Origin: an uncultured Thermoguttaceae bacterium | GTDB lineage: Bacteria > Planctomycetota > Planctomycetia > Pirellulales > Thermoguttaceae | DNA: 64,000 nt | Assembly (NCBI GenBank): GCA_937951625.1 | Contig: CALFBP010000001.1 | Location: forward strand, 58,034 to 122,033 | Reading direction: 5' to 3' | Shown here: positions 57,411 to 64,000 of the stretch, one piece after another | Layout of the letters: each line of letters opens with the position of its first letter | Position numbering within the stretch: the stretch's first letter is position 1 | Position numbers and translations under genes: made by a program | Notes under the pieces: model-generated | Told to the model about the DNA's origin: nothing | What the model saw: only the letters and a program-made list of their open reading frames with translations | Database searches by the model: none

Positions 57411-59624
57411 ATGCGACACCCATTCGACGGCTCATCCTCGGAATACCCGGGTTGCGTTAGCTTAGTCGACTTGTTGCGTCGGCGGGCTGAGACTTGCGGC
57501 GACAAGCAGGCCTTCTGTTTCGTCTCGGCGGACGGCTCGGACGAAGCGAGTTTGAGCTACCTTGAGTTGGACGCGCGGGCAAGGGCCATCGCTGCGGAGT
57601 TGCAAGCCTTGGCCCCGCGGGGTTCTCGGGCGTTGCTCCTTTATCCGCCGGGGCTGGAGTTCGTGCCCGCCTTTTTTGGCTGCCTCTATGCTGGCATCTT
57701 GGCCGTGCCGATCGCGCCTCCGTCGCGTGGGCGGCAGGCGTGGCTGGGGGAGTCGATCGTCGAGGCCGCGGATCCAGCCGTCATCTTGAGCACGGCGCGC
57801 CACCGCGATGAGATCATGGCTTTCCGCACGCCGCAGGCGTTACTAAAACGGCGTTGGGTTGCGACCGATCAGATCGCCTCGGAGCAAAAGCACGCCTGGC
57901 GTGACCCCCTTGTGGACGGTTCTCAGATAGCCTTTTTGCAGTACACCTCTGGCTCGACGTCGCAACCGAAGGGTGTGATGCTCAGCCACGACAACCTCTT
58001 GCACAACGCCGCTCTGATCCGTCAGGCGTTTGGAAATCGACGGGAGAGCAGGGCGGTGTTCTGGTTGCCCTTGTATCACGACATGGGGCTGATCGGGGGG
58101 GTCATTCAGCCAATTTATTGCGCTGGTTCGTGCGCGTTGATGGCGCCTGCGTCGTTTCTTCAGCGGCCGGCCCTCTGGTTAGAGACGATTTCCCGACGGC
58201 AGGCAACCGTGGCGGGCGGTCCGGACTTCGCCTTCGATCTCTGCACGCGAAGGATTCGCCCAGAGGACCGCGAGAAATTGGACTTGCGGAGCTGGGAGAT
58301 TGCGTTTGTGGGGGCCGAACGGGTCCGTCCGCAGACGCTCCAGCGGTTCGCCGAGACGTTTGCCCCCTGTGGTTTTCGGCCTGAGGCGTTCTTCCCGTGT
58401 TATGGGCTTGCCGAGGCCACACTGATGGTGTCGGGTGGTCCGCGGCGAGTGACCCCGAAGGTGGTCTATATCGACGCGGAGGGGCTGTCGCGTGGGCTGG
58501 TGTGGGAGGTCTCGCCTACCGATTCGGCAGCGCGAGGTTTCGTGGCCTGCGGGCAGAATCTGCCCGGGCAGCGGATCCTGATCGTCGATCCCGACGCTCG
58601 CCAGCCTTGCGATGACGGCGAGATCGGCGAGATTTGGGTGCAAGGGCCTAGCGTGGCCAGCGGCTATTATCAACGGCCAGAGGCCACGGCAGAGGCGTTC
58701 TCCGCTCGCCTGGCGGGCACCGGCGAGGGGCCGTTTTTGCGAACCGGCGACTTGGGGTTCCTCAAGGACGGTCAATTGTACATCGTCGGCCGCCGCAAAG
58801 ACGTGATTATCATCCGCGGCCGCAACTATTACCCCGAAGACATCGAGGCAACCACGGAACGGGCCTACGAAGGGCTTCGCATCGGCTATTGCGCCGCCTT
58901 TTCCGTAGACGGCGAGCAGGGCGAGCGCCTCTACGTTGTTCAGGAGGTGGAGCCGCGACGCCGGGACCTGGATATGGATCAAGCGCTTCATGCGATCCGC
59001 CAGGCGGTGGCCGCCACGCACGAAGTTGAGGTGTCTTGCGTGGCTTTGGTTCGCGCCGGCACGATTCCCAAAACGTCCAGCGGCAAGACGCGTCGTTCCG
59101 CCTGTCGCGAGCTTTTCTTGGCCGGCCGGATCGAGGTGTTGGCCGAGTGGCGGGCGCCATCGGACGAGAGCGAGTCCGAGCCGCCGGACTGCCGCATCGT
59201 CGTCCATCCCCGCGCGGCGACCGTGCAGGAAGTGGAGGCTTGGCTGACGAAGCGGATCGCGGCCCGACTACGTGTAGATCCTGCCCGGATCGAAGTCACC
59301 ACCCCCTTCGTCGAGTTCGGCATGGGCTCGTTGGACGCAGTCGAAATAGCTGGCGAGCTTTCCCGGTGGCTGGGCCGCTCGCTGTCGCCGACGGCGATCT
59401 ACAATTATCCGACGATCGCGGCCTTGGCCCAATGGGCGGCGCGTTCGCAAACGGAGGTCCCAGGCCCGCACGTCCACCAACGGTCTACCCCCTTGCTGGA
59501 GCCCCTCGACGAGGACCGCCTCAAACGCGAGGTCGCGACGATGACCGACGAGGAAATGGAGGCCTTCATCTCACGAGAATTGGCAAGCCTCGAACTAGAG
59601 AGGGCGAAGCCGACTAGGCGTTGA
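57411..59624 (+). CDS. Fatty acyl-AMP ligase with C-terminal acyl carrier domain
   Basis: This 737-residue protein joins two parts. Residues about 1-590 are an ANL-family ligase of the fatty acyl-AMP ligase type. The P-loop FLQYTSGSTSQPKGVMLSH is near 177, LPLYHDMGLIGGVIQPIY follows, then PCYGLAEATLMVSGGP, and LKDGQLYIVGRRKDVIIIRGRNYYPEDIE with the hinge. Residues about 600-690 form an ACP with Ser640 in FGMGSLDAVEIA for the phosphopantetheine arm. Such proteins activate a fatty acid to acyl-AMP and load it onto the ACP, from where a PKS takes it. A type I PKS follows after 177 bases, so a lipid-derived polyketide is the likely product. The start ATG at 57411 is unsupported by a clear ribosome binding site. 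Confidence 0.9.
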   Translation: MRHPFDGSSSEYPGCVSLVDLLRRRAETCGDKQAFCFVSADGSDEASLSYLELDARARAIAAELQALAPRGSRALLLYPPGLEFVPAFFGCLYAGILAVPIAPPSRGRQAWLGESIVEAADPAVILSTARHRDEIMAFRTPQALLKRRWVATDQIASEQKHAWRDPLVDGSQIAFLQYTSGSTSQPKGVMLSHDNLLHNAALIRQAFGNRRESRAVFWLPLYHDMGLIGGVIQPIYCAGSCALMAPASFLQRPALWLETISRRQATVAGGPDFAFDLCTRRIRPEDREKLDLRSWEIAFVGAERVRPQTLQRFAETFAPCGFRPEAFFPCYGLAEATLMVSGGPRRVTPKVVYIDAEGLSRGLVWEVSPTDSAARGFVACGQNLPGQRILIVDPDARQPCDDGEIGEIWVQGPSVASGYYQRPEATAEAFSARLAGTGEGPFLRTGDLGFLKDGQLYIVGRRKDVIIIRGRNYYPEDIEATTERAYEGLRIGYCAAFSVDGEQGERLYVVQEVEPRRRDLDMDQALHAIRQAVAATHEVEVSCVALVRAGTIPKTSSGKTRRSACRELFLAGRIEVLAEWRAPSDESESEPPDCRIVVHPRAATVQEVEAWLTKRIAARLRVDPARIEVTTPFVEFGMGSLDAVEIAGELSRWLGRSLSPTAIYNYPTIAALAQWAARSQTEVPGPHVHQRSTPLLEPLDEDRLKREVATMTDEEMEAFISRELASLELERAKPTRR

Positions 59625-59801
59625 GACTCGAGACGGAAGTCGCTTCGACCGTGCGCGGAGGGATCGGCGAGGCCGGGCCTCCGACGAATCGCCTCTCGCG
59701 CGGCAGCCGAATGGATTCGCGAGCCGGGTGCTCTTCGAGAAGTCGACAGATTCGTGTCGGGGCGACGGGCTCGGCATCGTCCTGCTTTTCGAAAGGACAT
59801 C

Positions 59802-62800
59802 ATGGCTGACGAACAACTCACGCCCCTACAGAACGCGGTCCAATTGATCAAGCAGTTGCAGGCCCGCTTGGCCGCCCAAGAGCGGGCCCAAGCGGAACCG
59901 ATCGCCGTGATCGGCGTGGGGTGCCGTCTGCCCGGGGCGGAAAACCCCACCGCCTTTTGGAAGCTGTTGCGTGACGGGCAAGACGCGATCCGCGAGGTTC
60001 CCCCCGACCGTTGGAATATCGAAGAATACTACGATCCCGACCCCGCCGCCCCCGGCAAAATGAACACGAAGTGGGGCGGCTTCCTGGACCGGATTTATGA
60101 TTTCGACGCCGATTTCTTCGGCATCTCGCCACGCGAGGCCGTGCGCGTCGATCCCCAGCAGCGGTTGGTGTTGGAAGTCGCCTGGGAGGCGCTCGAAGAC
60201 GCGGGACTGGCTCCCGCCTCGCTCGCGCACTCGAATACGGGCATCTACGTCGGCGTGATCGGCAGCGACTACGGGCTGCTGACGTCGCGCGACTTCATGG
60301 ACTTGGACGTTTTTTCCGGCACCGGCAGCAGCCAGGCGATCCTTGCCAACCGGCTGTCTTACTTTTTGGATTTGCACGGGCCCAGCGTGACGTTGGACAC
60401 TGCCTGTTCCTCGTCCTTGGTGACGGTCCATTTGGCCTGCCAGAGCCTGCGGCGCCGGGAGACGGACCTGGCCCTGGCCGGGGGCGTGAACTTGATTCTC
60501 AGCCCGGAAATGACCCTGGCCTTGACCAAGGCCTACATGATGGCCCCCGACGGCCGGTGCAAGACCTTCGATGCGGCAGCCAACGGCTACGTGCGTGGGG
60601 AAGGCTGCGGCATGGTGGTCCTCAAACGATTGAGCGACGCGATGGCCCATGGCGACCGCATCCTGGCCGTCATCCGCGGCAGCGCGGTGAACCACGATGG
60701 CCGGAGCAACGGACTCTCCGCGCCCAACGGTCCTGCTCAAGAGGCGGTGCTCCGGGCCGCACTCGCCGACGCGCGTCTGAGTCCCCACGACGTCGACTAT
60801 ATCGAGGCTCACGGCACGGGCACCCGGCTGGGCGATCCCATCGAGATCGGGGCCTTACGAAGCGTGCTCTGCGGCGGTCGCACGCCGCAGCGACCTTTGG
60901 TGGTCGGTTCCGTCAAAACGAACATCGGCCATCTAGAGAGCGCCGCGGGGATCGCTGGCCTGATCAAACTGGTGCTTATGCTACGACATGGCGAGATTCC
61001 TCCTCATCTCCACCTGAAAACGCCGAATCCCTTGCTCGAACTGAGGGACGGTCTGATCGAGATTCCCACCATGTTGCGGGCTTGGCCGCGCGGGGAGACG
61101 CCACGCCGGGCAGGGGTCAGTTCCTTCGGGTTCGGCGGAACCAACGCCCATGTGATCCTCGAAGAAGCCCCGTCGCCGGAACCTGCCACAGTCGAGAGCC
61201 GTGATCGGATGGTGGCCCCATCGGCTGAGCGACCTTGCCACGTGCTGACCCTGTCGGCCCGGTCCTCGCAGGCGCTGATGGAACTGGCCGGTCGCTACGT
61301 CGCCTATGCCGAGAGCGCGGATCGGGCTTGTCTGGCCGACGCGGCCTACACGGCCAACACCGGCCGCACGCACTTTGCGCATCGGGCCGCCGTGGTAGCG
61401 GCCTCGTGGCCCGAGGCGCTGACTGCATTGCGCAAACTGAGCGAAGGCGGCGAAGCCCCGCGCTTGGCTCGGGGCGAGGCGCCGCACGATGCGGCCCCAC
61501 GTGTCGCCTTTCTATTTACCGGGCAGGGGGCCCAATATCCCGGAATGGCCCAGGCTTTGTACGCTGCCCACCCGACCTTTCGCGAGGCGATCGACCGCTG
61601 CGCAGAGATCCTTCGGCAACACCTCGACCGGCCGTTGCTCGCACTGTTATCGCCTGACATCGGGCCGGCCCTGGATCAGACCGGCTATACCCAGCCGGTG
61701 ATGTTCGCCGTCGGTTATGCCTTGGCGGAACTTTGGCGGAGTTGGGGCGTGGAACCGGCGATGGTCATGGGCCACAGCGTGGGCGAATTCGCCGCAGCCT
61801 GTGTAGCTGGGGTCTTCTCCCTTGAAGACGGCTTGCGGCTGATTGCCCGACGGGCGGAACTGATGCAATCGCTGCCGTCGGGCGGGGCCATGGCGGCGGT
61901 GCTCGCGGCCGAAGACCGAGTGAGGCCCCACTTGGCGGCTTTCGCCGGGCGCGTCGAGATCGCTGCCTTGAACGGCCCCGAGAGCGTGGTGATTTCCGGC
62001 GATGGTCAGGCGGTGCGGGAAGCCGTGTCGCAGTTTCAAAACGCGGGAATCCAATGCAAGTTCCTCGCCACGTCGCACGCCTTCCATTCGCATCTCATGG
62101 AACCGATCCTGGAGCCGCTACGGCGCGCCGCCGAGTCGATCCGGGTTCAGTCGCCCGCCATTCCCATCGTGGCCAACCTGACCGGCCGCTTGGCCGACGC
62201 GCTGACCTTTGCCGATCCCCGCTATTGGAGCCGTCATGCTCGGTCTCCGGTGCGTTTCGCCGAGGGCATGAAGACCCTGGCGGCCGAAGGCTGTACGGTG
62301 TTTTTGGAGATCGGCCCCAATCCGACGCTGATCGGCATGGGCCGCCGATGCCTCGACCACGGCGACTACGCCTGGCTGGCCTCGCTCCGCGCCGGTCGTG
62401 ACGACTGGCAGGTCTTGCTGGAGAGTCTTGCCCAATTGTACGTCCGCGGCGCACCCATCGACTGGGTGGCCTTCGATCGTCCATGGAGCCGCCGCCGCGT
62501 GGCATTGCCCACCTATCCTTTCCAGCGGAAACGCTTCGTCGCCAATATCGTGGCCGACGCTGCTCAACACGGTTTATCCGGGGTGCGGTCGGGGGCGGCG
62601 ACGATTCACCCCTTGCTGGGCCGCCGTTTGCCAGCCGCGGTTCGCGACCACGTGTTCGAGGCCCAGATCGCGGCCAACCGGCCGGCAACCCTTGGCGATC
62701 ACAAAATCCAGGGGACGGTGGTCATGCCGGGCGCCGCCTATTTGGAAATGGCCTTGGCCGCTTCGTCGGCTAGTTTCGGCAGCTTGGGGCAAGTGGTGAA

Positions 62801-64000
62801 TGTAGCGTTCCAAGAGCCGCTGCTTTTGGACAAGAAAGCTCGGATCGTGCAAACGGTCATTACGCCCGAGGGACCGCGCGGGGCGTCGTTCCGCATCGTC
62901 AGTAGGAAAGAGGACTCGCCCGACGAATCGCCCTCGTTCGTGCTCCATGCGGCTGGACGTTTGGAGGCTGTCGACACGGCCCCGGTCGGCACGATCGATC
63001 TGGCGGCTGAACGGACCCTCTTCACCGGCGAGGCACGCGACGAGGCGTGGACGGCCGAGGCCTTGCGCAAGTCGGGTCTGGAGCCAGGACCGACTTTCTG
63101 TTGGACCCGGCTGCATTGGGTGGAAGGCCCAGAGGCCCTCGCCGAATTGCGAGGCCCCAGCCCTACCGACCACGCCGATTCCTACTTCATCCATCCCGGC
63201 TTGCTCGATACGGCGTTTCAGTTGCTGGGGTCCGCGCTTCCCGGCGCGGGCATGGGAATCGATGCCTTCGTGCCGGTGGGGGTGGATCGACTCCAGTGGC
63301 ATGGACGAGTCGAGGGGCCAACGTTCCTCCGTGCCACGTTGACCTCGCACGATGCCAATCAGGCCACGGGCAAGTTCCGTCTCGTCGATGCCTCGGGCCG
63401 CACGCTCCTTCAGGCAGAGGGCGTTCGGTTGCGACGGGTACCGCGGGACTGGTTGGCCCGATTGGCCGCAGGCCCCTTGCCCGACTGGTGCTACGAACTC
63501 GCTTGGATTCCCCAGGCATTGCCTACGGTGGAGTCACCGAGCGGTGTCGAGCCCGGGGCGTGGCTGATCCTCGATGCGCAGGATGGTCTTGGCAAGATGG
63601 TTGCAGAGCGCCTGGAACAGGCGGGGCATCGTTGCCAAGTGGTTTCCGCTGCCGGCGATCCCGAGTCGCGCCAGGCGGCGGTCAGGGAGTTTCTCCACGG
63701 GGCGGAAAGCAACGCCCGCGGCGTGGTTTACCTGGGTGCGTTGGACGTGGACGGAACAGCGGACGGACCAGATTTCCAAGCCGCGCGCGCGGTCGGCTGG
63801 GGCGGTCTATTGGACGTGGTTCACGCCCTGACCCAACAGGGCCGTGCCGTGTTGCCTCGCCTCTGGGTCGTGACCCGCGGCGCCATCGCCATCCCCGAGT
63901 TTCCCTCCACGCTGTCGCTGGGCCAGGCCCCGATATGGGGCTTGGGCCGGGTGATCGCCAACGAGCATCCTGAGCTGTCCTGCGTGCGAATCGACCTCGA
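59802..64000 (+). CDS. Type I polyketide synthase, N-terminal 1399 residues (cut by window edge)
   Basis: The frame is open from the ATG at 59802 (AAAGGA site) to the right edge. A docking-like helix (residues 1-32) precedes a ketosynthase with catalytic Cys202 (DTACSSSL), His337 (EAHGTGT) and His377 ([13 protein letters not shown]). An acyltransferase follows, with Ser659 in GHSVGEFAA and the malonyl-type HAFH at 759-762. A dehydratase has His967 (HxxxGxxxxP) and Asp1136 ([10 protein letters not shown]). After that the structural half of a ketoreductase begins ([11 protein letters not shown]). Order KS-AT-DH-KR is inferred; ER and ACP, if present, lie outside. It would extend the starter that the FAAL protein loads. 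Confidence 0.95.
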   Translation, partial: MADEQLTPLQNAVQLIKQLQARLAAQERAQAEPIAVIGVGCRLPGAENPTAFWKLLRDGQDAIREVPPDRWNIEEYYDPDPAAPGKMNTKWGGFLDRIYDFDADFFGISPREAVRVDPQQRLVLEVAWEALEDAGLAPASLAHSNTGIYVGVIGSDYGLLTSRDFMDLDVFSGTGSSQAILANRLSYFLDLHGPSVTLDTACSSSLVTVHLACQSLRRRETDLALAGGVNLILSPEMTLALTKAYMMAPDGRCKTFDAAANGYVRGEGCGMVVLKRLSDAMAHGDRILAVIRGSAVNHDGRSNGLSAPNGPAQEAVLRAALADARLSPHDVDYIEAHGTGTRLGDPIEIGALRSVLCGGRTPQRPLVVGSVKTNIGHLESAAGIAGLIKLVLMLRHGEIPPHLHLKTPNPLLELRDGLIEIPTMLRAWPRGETPRRAGVSSFGFGGTNAHVILEEAPSPEPATVESRDRMVAPSAERPCHVLTLSARSSQALMELAGRYVAYAESADRACLADAAYTANTGRTHFAHRAAVVAASWPEALTALRKLSEGGEAPRLARGEAPHDAAPRVAFLFTGQGAQYPGMAQALYAAHPTFREAIDRCAEILRQHLDRPLLALLSPDIGPALDQTGYTQPVMFAVGYALAELWRSWGVEPAMVMGHSVGEFAAACVAGVFSLEDGLRLIARRAELMQSLPSGGAMAAVLAAEDRVRPHLAAFAGRVEIAALNGPESVVISGDGQAVREAVSQFQNAGIQCKFLATSHAFHSHLMEPILEPLRRAAESIRVQSPAIPIVANLTGRLADALTFADPRYWSRHARSPVRFAEGMKTLAAEGCTVFLEIGPNPTLIGMGRRCLDHGDYAWLASLRAGRDDWQVLLESLAQLYVRGAPIDWVAFDRPWSRRRVALPTYPFQRKRFVANIVADAAQHGLSGVRSGAATIHPLLGRRLPAAVRDHVFEAQIAANRPATLGDHKIQGTVVMPGAAYLEMALAASSASFGSLGQVVNVAFQEPLLLDKKARIVQTVITPEGPRGASFRIVSRKEDSPDESPSFVLHAAGRLEAVDTAPVGTIDLAAERTLFTGEARDEAWTAEALRKSGLEPGPTFCWTRLHWVEGPEALAELRGPSPTDHADSYFIHPGLLDTAFQLLGSALPGAGMGIDAFVPVGVDRLQWHGRVEGPTFLRATLTSHDANQATGKFRLVDASGRTLLQAEGVRLRRVPRDWLARLAAGPLPDWCYELAWIPQALPTVESPSGVEPGAWLILDAQDGLGKMVAERLEQAGHRCQVVSAAGDPESRQAAVREFLHGAESNARGVVYLGALDVDGTADGPDFQAARAVGWGGLLDVVHALTQQGRAVLPRLWVVTRGAIAIPEFPSTLSLGQAPIWGLGRVIANEHPELSCVRIDL

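Noticed and set aside
57133..57435. A 100-codon minus-strand frame just before the FAAL gene
   Set aside because: It overlaps the FAAL start and has Arg/Pro/Ser-rich low-quality sequence without domain or ribosome binding site. It might be a leader-region artefact.

Overview
The window reads as high-GC chromosomal DNA from a member of the Planctomycetota, probably near the Pirellulales. This is an inference from gene content; no 16S rRNA gene is present. Supporting signs are a secreted sulfatase, Tat-exported Gfo/Idh/MocA oxidoreductases, a BBP2-type porin, an McsA/McsB pair, weak or absent Shine-Dalgarno sites at many genes, several large fused proteins and type I polyketide genes. No rRNA, CRISPR array or insertion sequence was found. 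Both ends cut a gene: a family 2 glycosyltransferase on the left and a type I polyketide synthase on the right.

Layout. 0-6 kb: glycosyltransferase (partial), thioesterase, recG, pyruvate phosphate dikinase. 6-17.5 kb: CPBP protease, coiled-coil protein, a MetE-like methyltransferase, two Tat-leader oxidoreductases, a 1022-residue sulfatase/ceramidase-like fusion, and a tight ubiE-ubiX-ubiA operon that suits menaquinone synthesis. 17.5-25.7 kb: lactate permease and gltBD behind a very good sigma-70 promoter. 26-28.5 kb: a porin and the decayed remnant of a NifA-type sigma-54 activator. 29-33.5 kb: a lipid cassette in which a PHP-glycosyltransferase fusion is followed by btaA and btaB, the two enzymes of betaine lipid (DGTS) synthesis. 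33.8-38 kb: a regulatory and osmolyte block with a membrane histidine kinase, a divergent CsrA-receiver fusion behind a textbook sigma-54 promoter, and a GpgS-like glycosyltransferase fused to a HAD phosphatase. 38-49 kb: mostly housekeeping genes (monooxygenase-fold protein, MenC-like enolase, trpE, mcsAB, coaD, class V aminotransferase, cobA-hemD fusion, TPR protein, rpsT). 49.4-54.2 kb: a DevBCA-type exporter with two permeases and an ATPase carrying a cyclic-nucleotide-binding domain. 54.4-56.3 kb: a MtaA-like methyltransferase with a DUF1638 protein. 57.4-64 kb: a fatty acyl-AMP ligase/ACP followed by a KS-AT-DH polyketide synthase that runs off the window.

How parts may work together. 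Lipid and envelope chemistry recurs: betaine lipid genes with a glycosyltransferase, an FAAL-PKS lipid locus, and close to it an exporter of the family that moves heterocyst glycolipids in cyanobacteria. The most unusual regulatory unit is the CsrA-receiver fusion. It joins a predicted mRNA-binding domain with intact key residues to a complete phospho-acceptor domain, has an exact sigma-54 promoter, and has its own Shine-Dalgarno sequence in the GGA-containing loop of a small hairpin beside the start codon. Together these suggest a post-transcriptional regulator switched by phosphorylation.
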